DNA of 64,000 nucleotides. Origin: Virgibacillus_F sp049310925. GTDB lineage: Bacteria; Bacillota; Bacilli; Bacillales; Amphibacillaceae. Position 1 is the first letter of the stretch; every line of letters starts with the position of its first letter. The stretch is taken from positions 1 through 64,000 of the forward strand of contig NZ_JBMERP010000007.1 in the NCBI RefSeq assembly GCF_049310925.1. Direction: 5' to 3'. The notes under the pieces were generated by a model that was not told where the DNA came from, did no database searches, and saw nothing but the letters and a program-made list of their open reading frames with translations. Below, in pieces: positions 43,634-52,980 of this stretch. The position numbers and the translations under genes were made by a program.

Positions 43634-46600
43634 ATGCACGAGCCTAAAATAATGATTAACGAAGGAGATTTAAGTTTCACTTTTTTTAAAAGTGGTGATT
43701 TGTATGAAATTCGCCATAAAGACACAATGATTAATCAATTATTGTCAAATTCTATTGATGGTGCATTAAATAACCTTTTCTTACGGATTTACAAATCTGA
43801 CGAAATAAAAGCTTTTCCGTTACTGGGTGTAAAATCTAATAGTACTGTGTATACGAATGGAACTCATGTTATCTGGCGAGGTTCTATATACGGCGTAGAT
43901 TACCAGATTACATTTAGATTGTCTTCAAAGGGAATTTGGTTCTGGGATGTTACGTTAAATGCTAATAATTTAGATGTAGACATTATCTACGGGCAGGATT
44001 TGGGTCTTGCTGATTATGGTGCAGTCAGATCAAACGAAGCCTATATGTCCCAATATATGGACCATAAAGTATTTAAAGATACTTCGAGAGGTCATGTTAT
44101 ATGCACACGACAAAATCAGCCGATGACCGATGGCTTCCCATACATGCAACAAGGTGCACTTACTAAAGCAGTAGGTTATTCTACAGATGGATTTCAATTT
44201 TTTGGCTTGTCATATAAGACTACAAACCAACCAGAAGTACTAAGTAAGTCCACCTTAGCAAATGATATCTACCAATATGAATTTGCCTATACTGCATTAC
44301 AGTCAGAGCGAATCACTTTATCTGGTAGGCATAATGTTGTATTTTATGGTCTTTTTAAAGAGGACCACCAATCTGCCATTACTTCCTTAGAATTTAATGA
44401 TGAGATATGGAGCGCTTGGGAAGAAGTAAATAAACTAAGTACCAAAACCTGCACGCAGCTGGATAAAACTAGTACTTCTCCTACTGTTGGAGAACCACTT
44501 CAAACACTGTCGATGACAAATGAGGAAATCAGTGAATATTTCCCGAAACGTCACCAAGAGGAATATGAGGGCGAGTCCTTACTTTCCTTTTTTACGGATA
44601 CGTATGAACACGTTATTCTGAAGGAAAAAGAACAACTAGTGGAACGCCCACACGGTCATATTTTAATGAGTGGTCATAATGATAAGTTAAAAGAAGACAC
44701 AATTACGACCACCTGTTTTATGTACGGGATATTCAATTCCCAACTAACTGTAGGAAATACGTCTATGAACAAAATGTTATCGAACATCCGAAATCCGTTA
44801 AATATAATGAAAACATCTGGCCAAAGGATCTATGTAGAAATGGATGGAAAGTTTCAATTACTTACGATGCCCACGATGTTTGAACTAGGATTTAACTATG
44901 CACGGTGGTACTACAAAATAAGTGACGATGTCTTAATCATTACAAACTTTACAACGGTCGATACACCTGAAGTGCGACTTCAAGTAAAATCAACTAGCGG
45001 CAAAGCCTATAATTACCTAGTTACAACCCAGATAACAATGAATAATAACGAATATGAAAAACCTTTCAAGATGACAAAAGAAGGAAATACATTATCTTTC
45101 TTTGCTGATTCTGAAGCTGATAGTTCAACAACATATCCTGACTTATCTTATCGACTTCATGTAACTGGCGCAACAGTTCAGCAAAAAGATGAAAACCTTT
45201 TAGTTAAAAACGCCCCCGGTTCATCTTCGCTTATAGTTTTACAACTATATGCTTCAAGTGAGTGGGAAATAGAAATACAAGGTTTACTATATAATGAAAT
45301 TAGGCCTTGGAAAAAGAAAGACTTCTTAGTAGAAACAGAGAGTTACCGTACTTTTTACCGTGGTGTCATGAATAACTTTAACCTTTCTATCGATAACGCT
45401 AAAACACAAGAACTTGAAAAAATGAACGCCACAGCATGGTGGTATACACACAATATGCTTGTTCATTTTTCTGTTCCTCGGGGTTTGGAGCAATATATCG
45501 GAGCGGCATGGGGAACACGTGACGTATGCCAGGGGCCTACTGAATATTTTATGGCTACACAAAATTTTGAATCGGTCAAAGAAATTATTGAAAAGGTTTT
45601 CTCCCATCAGTACGAGGATATCGGAAACTGGCCACAATGGTTTATGTTTGATAAATATGCAAACATTCAACAAGCTGAGAGTCACGGAGATGTAGTTGTT
45701 TGGCCATTGAAAGTAGTTGCTGATTATTTGGAAGCAACAAATGACTATGCAATTTTACAAAAACAAGTTCCCTACACAGAACGAGAAGGATTTGGATACA
45801 CTGAAAAAACTGAAACTATTTTAGAACATGTTACAAAAGCAATTAATCACATTAAGGATGAATTTATACATGATACATGCTTATCATCCTATGGCGATGG
45901 TGATTGGGACGATACACTTCAACCAGCAAATGCCCAATTAAAAGAATTTATGGTTTCAAGCTGGACAGTAGCATTAACATTCCAAGTAATTAATAAACTA
46001 TCAAAAGTACTAACAGAACCCTATAAACAGGAAGCTAATGAATTAAACGAAATAGCTTTAGGAATTAAACGTGATTATGACCGTTATATCCATCACGAAG
46101 AAATTCTACCAGGCTTTGTTTACATGGAGAAACCAGGGAAACCTGAATTTATGCTACACCCAACCGATTCAAAAACCGGAATTAACTATCGACTATTGCC
46201 GATGCTTCGAGGTATGATTAGCGAACTCTTAACATTAGAAGAGGCTAAAGAACATTATGATATTATTAAGAAAAAACTTTACTTTCCAGATGGTGTCCGT
46301 CTAATGGATCGACCAGCTAACTACACTGGGGGAGTAAGTACGCATTTCAAACGCGCGGAACAAGCTGCAAATTTCGGACGTGAAATTGGTCTACAATACG
46401 TACATGCTAATATTCGATTTGTTGAAGCAATGGCTAAAATCGGTTATGAAAATGAAGTGTGGAGAGGATTATCAGTTATCAATCCGATTGGGATTAGAGA
46501 TATCGTTCCAAACGCAGAAATACGTCAAAGCAATACCTATTTCAGTAGTTCAGATGGGAAATTCAGTACTCGATATGAAGCGCAAGAACACTTTGATAAA

Positions 46601-46963
46601 TTAAGAGATGGAACCGTACATGTGAAAGGTGGATGGCGCATTTATTCAAGCGGCCCTGGAATTTATATGAACCAATTAATCTCCAACACCCTAGGAATAC
46701 GTCAAGAAAAAGGCAATCTTATTGTTGACCCAGTTTTGCCAGACAAATTGGATGGATTACAGTTTACCTTTATGTTCAATAAACTACCTGTTACATTTGT
46801 TTATCATCTAAGCCAGGATAAGAAAAGCTTAGTTGTTAATGGACAAAGTCTGGAAACAGAATTCATAATTAACCCTTATCGTGATGGTGGATTCGTTGTT
46901 GGACATGAAATCCTTGAGAAGTTTCTTACAGCCGGTAAAAATAAAATAGAAATCTATTTATAA
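43634..46963 (+). CDS. GH94 glycoside phosphorylase, probable 1,2-beta-oligoglucan phosphorylase
   Basis: 1109 residues, far longer than cellobiose phosphorylase (about 810) but close to 1,2-beta-oligoglucan phosphorylases of Listeria and Clostridium (about 1080-1110). An N-terminal beta-sandwich region (1 to about 590) precedes an (alpha/alpha)6 barrel beginning near MNATAWWYTHNMLVHFSVPR. SYGDGDWDDTLQP (753-763) corresponds to the GH94 DWND motif that holds the general acid. A C-terminal beta domain ends the chain. It has no signal peptide. Expected reaction: phosphorolysis of beta-1,2-glucooligosaccharides to glucose-1-phosphate. GGAGAA precedes the ATG. The subgroup assignment rests on length and neighbours. 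Confidence 0.85.
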   Translation: MHEPKIMINEGDLSFTFFKSGDLYEIRHKDTMINQLLSNSIDGALNNLFLRIYKSDEIKAFPLLGVKSNSTVYTNGTHVIWRGSIYGVDYQITFRLSSKGIWFWDVTLNANNLDVDIIYGQDLGLADYGAVRSNEAYMSQYMDHKVFKDTSRGHVICTRQNQPMTDGFPYMQQGALTKAVGYSTDGFQFFGLSYKTTNQPEVLSKSTLANDIYQYEFAYTALQSERITLSGRHNVVFYGLFKEDHQSAITSLEFNDEIWSAWEEVNKLSTKTCTQLDKTSTSPTVGEPLQTLSMTNEEISEYFPKRHQEEYEGESLLSFFTDTYEHVILKEKEQLVERPHGHILMSGHNDKLKEDTITTTCFMYGIFNSQLTVGNTSMNKMLSNIRNPLNIMKTSGQRIYVEMDGKFQLLTMPTMFELGFNYARWYYKISDDVLIITNFTTVDTPEVRLQVKSTSGKAYNYLVTTQITMNNNEYEKPFKMTKEGNTLSFFADSEADSSTTYPDLSYRLHVTGATVQQKDENLLVKNAPGSSSLIVLQLYASSEWEIEIQGLLYNEIRPWKKKDFLVETESYRTFYRGVMNNFNLSIDNAKTQELEKMNATAWWYTHNMLVHFSVPRGLEQYIGAAWGTRDVCQGPTEYFMATQNFESVKEIIEKVFSHQYEDIGNWPQWFMFDKYANIQQAESHGDVVVWPLKVVADYLEATNDYAILQKQVPYTEREGFGYTEKTETILEHVTKAINHIKDEFIHDTCLSSYGDGDWDDTLQPANAQLKEFMVSSWTVALTFQVINKLSKVLTEPYKQEANELNEIALGIKRDYDRYIHHEEILPGFVYMEKPGKPEFMLHPTDSKTGINYRLLPMLRGMISELLTLEEAKEHYDIIKKKLYFPDGVRLMDRPANYTGGVSTHFKRAEQAANFGREIGLQYVHANIRFVEAMAKIGYENEVWRGLSVINPIGIRDIVPNAEIRQSNTYFSSSDGKFSTRYEAQEHFDKLRDGTVHVKGGWRIYSSGPGIYMNQLISNTLGIRQEKGNLIVDPVLPDKLDGLQFTFMFNKLPVTFVYHLSQDKKSLVVNGQSLETEFIINPYRDGGFVVGHEILEKFLTAGKNKIEIYL

Positions 46964-46967
46964 TAAG

Positions 46968-47005
46968 TGAACCCACACCTCCCCTTTTGAGTTGTGGGTT
47001 CATTT
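46968..47005 (+). terminator. Terminator of the GH3-GH94 operon
   Basis: Ten-base arms TGAACCCACA and TGTGGGTTCA (46968-46977, 46993-47002) followed by ATTTTG, directly after the stop codon. Confidence 0.7.
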
Positions 47006-47126
47006 TGTTCGGAAGAATATCACTTTCATAAATAATGCCAAGATTGTTAATGTAATAGATATAGCGATTCAATCATAAGGTGTAGTAGAATAAACACTAT
47101 AAATCTTTTACATACGGAGGCAATTT

Positions 47127-47522
47127 ATGAAAGACGTCATTATATTTTTAGCAGGTATAGTTAACAACATTCATGACAGATTCCTCGATTTGTTCGGACT
47201 TCAGATGACCGACAAAGAGCTTCACTTTTGGATTATTGGAGTTATCGGGATCGTAACTTTTTTCTTTGTATACAGTGTTTTTAAGATTGTTGAAAAAATG
47301 AAATGGAGCATTACAATTTTAGCATTCATATATACATTGACAGTTATGATCGTACTGGTTTTTGCGATAGAATTACAGCAGGCAATTACAAACCGCGGTA
47401 ATATGGAATTTGCAGATGCTGTAATGGGACTATGGGGTTTCATCGTGTTCTTCATCATCTATTGTTTTGTAGGTATTACAGTTTTCCTTCTCGTAAAATT
47501 AGTAAAGAAAAAAAGAAGATAA
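47127..47522 (+). CDS. Small membrane protein of unknown function
   Basis: 131 residues with three clear spans (about 35-55, 65-85, 102-124) and a basic tail LVKLVKKKRR. The N-terminal VNNIHDRFLDLFGLQMTDKE looks like a short cytoplasmic or surface helix. CGGAGG precedes the ATG. I do not recognise the family. It is a single gene convergent with the metallo-hydrolase. Confidence 0.7.
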   Translation: MKDVIIFLAGIVNNIHDRFLDLFGLQMTDKELHFWIIGVIGIVTFFFVYSVFKIVEKMKWSITILAFIYTLTVMIVLVFAIELQQAITNRGNMEFADAVMGLWGFIVFFIIYCFVGITVFLLVKLVKKKRR

Positions 47523-47527
47523 AGTGT

Positions 47528-47582
47528 GGTGCCAGGCACCGACTTACTTAAAGTAAGTAAATCGTTCGCCTGGTGTCATCAT
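47528..47582. terminator. Palindromic terminator with GGTGCCAGGCACC core
   Basis: GGTGCCAGGCACC near 47529 and a mirrored GCCTGGTGTC near 47568 surround an ACTTACTTAAAGTAAGT palindrome (47542-47559), between convergent genes. The stop codon of the metallo-hydrolase lies within it. Confidence 0.6.
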
Positions 47583-48404
47583 ATGGAATTTTTGTGTTGG
47601 TGAGCTTTGAAATAGGTAGTCTACGAAATAGGCTGGGTTTTCTCTATTGTTTGGGAACATGTCATAATGAACGGGTATAAGCATGTCTGCGTTAACTTTT
47701 TTAGAAAAATCAACGGCTTCTCGAAAGCTCATATTTCCTGCGATTCCTCTTGCCGTGCGGAAATAATCTGCTCCATTAATTGGGAGAAATACTATATCAG
47801 GAGCAAAGTCAGCTATTTTCTCTACTAAGGCTGTGGTTACAACAGTGTCACCACTGTGAAATATCTTTACACCGTTTACTTCAATACAATAACCAATATA
47901 CTGGCTGTCTTTACCAACTATTTCATACTGCACGTGAGCTACAGCAATTGGCTCTATTTTAAATCCTTTAATCTGGAAAGCTGTTTCATTTTTTACAGGT
48001 ATTATTTTATCCTGACTAACGCATATTTGACCTAACATAGACACTGCAGGAGATGGGATAGCAAACTTTGTTTTGTCCGAAACCCTTCCAATTTCATCAA
48101 GCGTCGTCAAATCAAGATGATCATCATGAGCATGCGTTACAAGAACCCCATTTATACCAGAAAGATCCTCAGGCTCCATTACAGGAGGAAATGCCCGCTT
48201 GAACTCTGTTTCCGGGTCGTTTTTTTCTATAGAATAAGATAGATAAGGATCGATACAAACATAACCATCATTACCTTTACCTTTTAATACAATCCCAGAC
48301 TGCCCTAAGCTCCAAAATGCAAGAGAATCTTCCGGTACAGATGTAGTTGAAATTTCCTGAGCTATAGATGCACTCGTTCTAGATAATTTTGACAAAATAA
48401 CCAT
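47544..48404 (-). CDS. UlaG-like metallo-beta-lactamase-fold hydrolase
   Basis: 286 residues of the L-ascorbate-6-phosphate lactonase-like branch. The metal-binding THAHDDHLD motif (about residues 92-100), the later FHSGDTVV, FLPINGAD and PVHYDMFPNN are intact. These enzymes open lactones or act on phosphodiester or related bonds; the substrate here is not determinable, and no ascorbate phosphotransferase genes are nearby. The start is ATG 48404 or TTG 48395; the latter has AAAGGG nine bases upstream. Confidence 0.83.
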   Translation of the reverse strand: MVILSKLSRTSASIAQEISTTSVPEDSLAFWSLGQSGIVLKGKGNDGYVCIDPYLSYSIEKNDPETEFKRAFPPVMEPEDLSGINGVLVTHAHDDHLDLTTLDEIGRVSDKTKFAIPSPAVSMLGQICVSQDKIIPVKNETAFQIKGFKIEPIAVAHVQYEIVGKDSQYIGYCIEVNGVKIFHSGDTVVTTALVEKIADFAPDIVFLPINGADYFRTARGIAGNMSFREAVDFSKKVNADMLIPVHYDMFPNNRENPAYFVDYLFQSSPTQKFHMMTPGERFTYFK

Positions 48405-48458
48405 CCCTTTCGATAAAAAGATGAAACTTCAAAAAACATTTATAACAATGATTTACCT

Positions 48459-49163
48459 TTACGCTTTCTTCTCATTTATTTTATCCCACTCTGTTTTCTT
48501 GTACTTAATGGATTTTAGCATGTCGTTGAGAAAACGTTCATCGTATTCTCTATAACCCTGTTCGTTAGCCCATGCCCTTGTATCATCGTGGTCTGGATGT
48601 TTAGGATTGTTGAAGATTTTGAGAAACTCATAATATCCTGACATTCCTCCAACGTCCTCGGGTGGAGCAGTTTCAGCACCATCAATCAACGTAGGGTAAC
48701 CGTAATGATAGTCTTCTGTAATTCCCTCTAGCTTTACAAGAAACTGCCAGCCATCCCCGAAATCGTAGTTATAGTTAAGTTCACCATACTTTTCGATATA
48801 GTTATCAACCTTAATTCCTGTTGGCTTACGAACCGTCTTTCTCAGGTTTGCTAACTGCACCTCTTGATATTTTGAAAACTTGGGATCAACTTCTGACATT
48901 TTCTTCTCTATCGCTTTACGGTTTTTCTTAAAATGCTGATGCTCCTGATACGCTTCCTCATTATTGGTAACTCTAATATTTTCTTCCGACAAAGTGAATT
49001 CAAAGAGATGCGAAGGCTCATAGGGATAGCCACTTGTAAAATTTGTTACCGTTTGAATAACGTCATGAAGTCTGTTGAAAGTTGCCCCCGCAGGCATAAC
49101 AATTCTTCTCCAGATTAGAGGGTCCGATCCAGTTAGTTCAATTTCGATCTGATAAGCTTTCAT
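48459..49163 (-). CDS. Plasmid pRiA4b ORF-3 family protein
   Basis: 234 residues. The family domain is evident from YQIEIELTGSDPLIWRRIVMP, TFNRLHDVIQTVTNFTSGYP, HLFEF, NYNYDFGDGWQFLVKLE, and GAETAPPEDVGGMSGYYEFL followed by FNNPKHPDHDD. The usual length is 170-200 residues; the extra part is a charged insert at about 75-120. The function is unknown; such domains occur in plasmids, integrative elements and also as ordinary chromosomal genes. Nothing else mobile is nearby. Confidence 0.85.
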   Translation of the reverse strand: MKAYQIEIELTGSDPLIWRRIVMPAGATFNRLHDVIQTVTNFTSGYPYEPSHLFEFTLSEENIRVTNNEEAYQEHQHFKKNRKAIEKKMSEVDPKFSKYQEVQLANLRKTVRKPTGIKVDNYIEKYGELNYNYDFGDGWQFLVKLEGITEDYHYGYPTLIDGAETAPPEDVGGMSGYYEFLKIFNNPKHPDHDDTRAWANEQGYREYDERFLNDMLKSIKYKKTEWDKINEKKA

Positions 49164-49374
49164 TTTATCATCCCGCTTTCTATTAAATTTCTAGGCTAAA
49201 TAATAGTTGCTGAGTTAATTTTAGCATACATCCTATTTTTTTTGACGTCATCCCCATCCTCTTACGTCCGGCACCCTGCTTAAAGCAACAAAAAGAAAAC
49301 ATGTAACCCTTTTTACGTTTTACACGTCTATAATAAATAGAAGAGTAATTTAAAACTATAAAAGGTGTGAGTTT

Positions 49375-49836
49375 ATGAAAAAGCGGGGGTTAATCCAAAT
49401 CCTATTCTGTGGTTTGATAATTGTACTATTATCAGGCTGTGGTTCCTCAGATCAAACGAATAGTCAACAAGGGTCTGACAAAGAAGAAAGTGTAACAGGA
49501 GAAGTCGTGCCTTCCTTAATTGATTTAGGTAATGGGATGTTCGAATACAGGGTTAAAAATCAAACTGGAAAAGTAGTTGAGTTCGAGTTCACAAGTGGTC
49601 AGCGCTATGACTATGCATTAATAAATAAAGATGGCGAGCAAGTATTCTTATATTCAAGTGTGGCATCGTTCATACAGGCTTTAGGGGAAGAAAAGTTGAA
49701 GCCGGGTGAAGAACTGGTTTATGAAATTGATTTATCAAAAGTTAATGTAAAAAGTGGAACGTATATTTTAGAAGCCTGGTTAACCGCTACAAGAGATGAA
49801 AAATACAAAGTCAGTACGGATTATATCGTTGAATAA
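49375..49836 (+). CDS. BsuPI-domain lipoprotein
   Basis: 153 residues. A lipoprotein signal ends IVLLSGCGS. After a Ser/Gln/Glu-rich linker, residues about 45-150 match the BsuPI domain (intracellular proteinase inhibitor): FEYRVKNQTGKVVEFEFTSGQRYDYALINKDGEQVFLYSS, then LKPGEELVYEIDL and TYILEAWLTA. Exported versions are probably surface proteins of unknown partner rather than inhibitors of cytosolic proteases. AAAGGTG precedes the ATG. Confidence 0.85.
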   Translation: MKKRGLIQILFCGLIIVLLSGCGSSDQTNSQQGSDKEESVTGEVVPSLIDLGNGMFEYRVKNQTGKVVEFEFTSGQRYDYALINKDGEQVFLYSSVASFIQALGEEKLKPGEELVYEIDLSKVNVKSGTYILEAWLTATRDEKYKVSTDYIVE

Positions 49837-49919
49837 CCCTATATCAAAAAATATAACATGGGACCTTTAAAGAGTTGCTGAACACATAAATACAAAAATT
49901 GAAACAAACTTAGAAAACC

Positions 49920-49972
49920 TTGGTTGCACTTATGCAATAAGGGAATTTTTATATTTTCCTTATTGCCAAAAC
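49920..49972. repeat. Copy A of a ~50-nt hairpin repeat
   Basis: GTTGCACTTATGCAATAAGG, an A/T loop and CCTTATTGCCAAAA form a hairpin. The same element in diverged form lies at 59716-59768. Confidence 0.6.
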
Positions 49973-49973
49973 T

Positions 49974-50008
49974 AGAAAACGGTTGGTGCCAGGCACCAAC
50001 CGTTTTCT
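49974..50008. terminator. Perfect palindromic terminator with GGTGCCAGGCACC core
   Basis: 17-bp arms (49974-49990 and 49992-50008) form a perfect 35-base palindrome between the lipoprotein and convergent chromate transporter genes. It overlaps the transporter stop codon. Confidence 0.8.
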
Positions 50009-50534
50009 AACCTAACAATAATCCACCGTATAGTAATGCTGCGGCTATTACAAAGGCAGGATGTACTTTCATTCTTTCAATTAATAAGTAACTGCTTACT
50101 GTTATTAATCCTGTTTGCCACAAGCCAATTCCTTCATAGGATTCTTTAAAAAAGTTCCATGCCATAACACCCAGTAAGATTGCAATTACAGGCCGTACAT
50201 ATTGTGTTAACCTTTTTACTTTACTGGAATCCTTATACTTGTAAAGAACTCCAACCAATAAAATCATAATAATTAAGGAAGGGGCAACTGCTGCAAAAAC
50301 AGCTATAATTGCACCAAGAATACCACCTTCATCATAACCTATGTACCCAGCCATTTTAGTTGCAATTGGACCAGGTAACGAATTTGCAAGTGCCAGCATC
50401 TCACTGAACTCTTGCACACTCATCCACTCATACTTCACTACTTCATTTTGCACTAAAGGGATGGAGGCTGGTCCACCACCATACCCAAGAATACCTGGGA
50501 TGAAAAAGGCTAAAAATATATGCCAATACTTCAT
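50007..50534 (-). CDS. Chromate transporter, short-chain subunit 2
   Basis: 175 residues of the single-domain CHR family with GILGYGGGPASIPLVQNEVV, SLPGPIATKMAGYIGY and about six spans. Short CHR proteins work in heterologous pairs; the partner gene is directly upstream with a 12-base gap. The pair resembles YwrA/YwrB (ChrS/ChrT) of B. subtilis, which exports chromate. Confidence 0.88.
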   Translation of the reverse strand: MKYWHIFLAFFIPGILGYGGGPASIPLVQNEVVKYEWMSVQEFSEMLALANSLPGPIATKMAGYIGYDEGGILGAIIAVFAAVAPSLIIMILLVGVLYKYKDSSKVKRLTQYVRPVIAILLGVMAWNFFKESYEGIGLWQTGLITVSSYLLIERMKVHPAFVIAAALLYGGLLLG

Positions 50535-50546
50535 GATGTTTCCACC

Positions 50547-51125
50547 CTACCTCTCCCTGACTTTTTCCGATCCTTTGTCGTCTGGTTTCTCCTTATCTTT
50601 CCTACCTAATGCAATAACGATTAATAATCCAATTATAATTCCTGGATGCAGATTTAATAGATATAACATAATAAATATGATAACAATCATGATTCCTGTT
50701 TGCATCCAGCCCATGCCTTTTACTGCTTTATTAAAGAACTGCCATGTTAAAACCGCTAACATAACCCCAACTACTGGTATAACAGCAGCAGTCATTCCCT
50801 GAACCCATGGAAGGTCGTCAATAGAGGATAATGAGGTTAAAAGAACGATCATCAAAACAATAGTAGGTAAAATTGTGGCTATGACAGCGTTTATCATACC
50901 AATAAAACCTGAAACACTATGTCCAATATACCCTGCAAGTTTAGTTGCAATTGGACCTGGCAACGTATTCCCTAAAGCCAATAGATCACCAAAATCTTCA
51001 TCACTCATCCATTTATATTTTTCTACTACCTCTTTATGAATAAGCGGAATAGAACCTGGCCCACCGCCATATCCAAGCATACCTATTCTAAAAAATGCTA
51101 TAAATAAATTCCATTGTGTTCTCAT
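50547..51125 (-). CDS. Chromate transporter, short-chain subunit 1
   Basis: 192 residues, CHR family. GMLGYGGGPGSIPLIHKEVV (residues 15-34) and TLPGPIATKLAGYIGHS (53-69) are repeated almost exactly in the partner, as expected for a duplicated pair that inserts in opposite orientation. The C-terminus is highly charged (RKDKEKPDDKGSEKVRER). AAGGAAAA precedes the ATG. Confidence 0.88.
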   Translation of the reverse strand: MRTQWNLFIAFFRIGMLGYGGGPGSIPLIHKEVVEKYKWMSDEDFGDLLALGNTLPGPIATKLAGYIGHSVSGFIGMINAVIATILPTIVLMIVLLTSLSSIDDLPWVQGMTAAVIPVVGVMLAVLTWQFFNKAVKGMGWMQTGIMIVIIFIMLYLLNLHPGIIIGLLIVIALGRKDKEKPDDKGSEKVRER

Positions 51126-51162
51126 AAATGATTTTCCTTTTGGTTATTTCTATCGTTTAGTT

Positions 51163-52776
51163 TTACCATGCAGCAACAGAACCATCCGTTCGGGATTCAG
51201 TACCACCTACTAATACACCTGTTTCAGGGTCGCGCCAGATAATTTCACCACGTCCAAAGCTGTTTGGTTCAAGGGCAATTTTAAGATCATGTCCCTTATC
51301 TGCCAATTCCTGCGCGATATGATGAGGAAACCTGTTTTCTACTTCGACAGTTTTATCTTTTTGCCACTGCCAGCGTGGTGCATCCAGTGCTGCCTGCGGG
51401 TTAAGACCGAAGTCAATTGTGTTCATAATGACCTGGACATGACCCTGTGGTTGCATAAATCCTCCCATTACACCAAAAGGACCAACCGCTTGATGGCCTT
51501 TCGTTAAAAATCCAGGAATGATCGTGTGGTAGGTTTTCTTGCCACCTTTTAAAGCATTTACGTGACTCGAGTCCATTGAAAAATTGTGCCCCCGATTTTG
51601 AAGGGCAATTCCTGTACCCGGTACAACTAAACCAGATCCAAATCCCATGTAATTACTTTGAATAAATGATACCATATTACCTTCATTGTCAGCTGTAGCC
51701 AAATAAACCGTTCCACTTAAAGAAGGTTCTCCTGCTTCAGGTAAAAGAGCTTCATCACTAATAAGATTTCGGCGTAATTCCCCGTATTCATTGCTTAACA
51801 ATTCATCAGAAGTGACTTTCATCTTGTCTTCTTCCGTAACATGCTCATGCCCATCTGAAAATGCAAGTTTAAGAGCTTCTATTTGCTTGTGATAGGTCTC
51901 CACTGACTCTTTTTCTGGAAACTCAAATCCTTTTAAAATATTTAATGCCTGAAGTGCAACAATACCCTGTCCGTTGGGAGGGATTTCCCAGACATCGTAA
52001 CCACGGTAGTTAACTTTTATTGGTTTTACCCATTCCGCTTTATGTTCGGCAAGATCTTCGGCGGTTAAATAGCCACCATTTTCTTTTGAAAAATCAGCAA
52101 TCTTCTCCGCCAGTTCACCACGATAAAATGACTCGCCATTCGTTTCAGCGATAGAGCGTAATGTTTCGGCGTGACCTTGTGAAGACCATATCTCCCCAAC
52201 TTTAGGAGCACGACCTTTAGGTGCAAAAGTCTCAAACCAATGCCTGAAAACATCATCTTGCAAATTTGTTTTAAAACCTTCGTAAGCTTTATTCCAAAAC
52301 TTACTTAATGTCGGGGATAATGGATACCCTTCTGTCGCATAATGAATTGCAGGCTGCAATACTTCCGTTAATGGAAGCTTTCCAAACCTTTCAGAGAGTT
52401 CCGCCCAAGCTCCTGGTGCTCCTGGAACAGTTACTGGTGTAAATCCATACTTAGGAATTTCGTCGTGCCCAGCTTCCTTCACAGCATCAATTGAGATGCT
52501 TTTTGGAGAACGGCCACTGGAATTTAAACCATGCAGTTCGCCTTTCACCCACACTAATGCAAAGGCGTCTCCACCAATTCCATTAGAAGTAGGTTCTACT
52601 ACAGTAAGGCAAGCTGCTGTAGCAATTGCAGCATCTATTGCATTTCCACCCTTTTTCAAAATATCTAATCCTGCCTGTGCTGCGAGCGGCTGAGATGTTG
52701 CAACCATACCATTACTAGCATACGTTGCATTTCGGGTAGTTGGATACGGGTGTGATTGAGAGTTAAAAGAATGCAT
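51163..52776 (-). CDS. ywrD: Gamma-glutamyltransferase, cytoplasmic YwrD type
   Basis: 537 residues. It cleaves gamma-glutamyl bonds such as in glutathione. There is no signal peptide, unlike secreted GGT. The single-chain precursor has GLDILKKGGNAIDAAIAT, NGIGGDAFALVW and GFTPVTVPGAPGAW, then the autoprocessing and catalytic Thr in LSGTVYLATADNEG (T356), followed by SYMGFGSGL-type QSNYMGFGSGLV and GVMGGFMQPQGHVQV. AGGAGGG precedes the ATG. The next genes upstream encode a peptide importer, suggesting that imported gamma-glutamyl peptides are its substrate. Together with the CHR pair and the Lrp gene it recalls the ywrABCD group. Confidence 0.9.
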   Translation of the reverse strand: MHSFNSQSHPYPTTRNATYASNGMVATSQPLAAQAGLDILKKGGNAIDAAIATAACLTVVEPTSNGIGGDAFALVWVKGELHGLNSSGRSPKSISIDAVKEAGHDEIPKYGFTPVTVPGAPGAWAELSERFGKLPLTEVLQPAIHYATEGYPLSPTLSKFWNKAYEGFKTNLQDDVFRHWFETFAPKGRAPKVGEIWSSQGHAETLRSIAETNGESFYRGELAEKIADFSKENGGYLTAEDLAEHKAEWVKPIKVNYRGYDVWEIPPNGQGIVALQALNILKGFEFPEKESVETYHKQIEALKLAFSDGHEHVTEEDKMKVTSDELLSNEYGELRRNLISDEALLPEAGEPSLSGTVYLATADNEGNMVSFIQSNYMGFGSGLVVPGTGIALQNRGHNFSMDSSHVNALKGGKKTYHTIIPGFLTKGHQAVGPFGVMGGFMQPQGHVQVIMNTIDFGLNPQAALDAPRWQWQKDKTVEVENRFPHHIAQELADKGHDLKIALEPNSFGRGEIIWRDPETGVLVGGTESRTDGSVAAW

Positions 52777-52841
52777 ATGAATCCCTCCTGATATAAGTAA
52801 TAGAATTTATTTAATTTCATCGCAATTTTATTGGCAGCAAG

Positions 52842-52945
52842 CCCCCACCTACATATTGGGAGGAAATGAAGGTGGGGATAACTACCTCACAAGCTAACAG
52901 CCAAATCAACTACCATTCAGTGGGGGGAGAAAGAAACCCCCCACT
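52842..52945 (-). terminator. Two hairpins between the peptide importer and the transferase gene
   Basis: Hairpin one pairs AGTGGGGGG (52919-52927) with CCCCCCACT (52937-52945); hairpin two pairs CCCCACCT (about 52843-52850) with AGGTGGGG (52870-52877). T-runs are short, so the transferase may be partly co-transcribed with the importer. Confidence 0.55.
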
Positions 52946-52980
52946 TAAAATGAAGTTTACCTGTTAAATAAGAAAGTAAC

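Noticed and set aside
48459..49163. Mobile element suggested by the plasmid pRiA4b ORF-3 domain
   Set aside because: No transposase, integrase, direct repeats or composition change surround it; such proteins are common as plain chromosomal genes.
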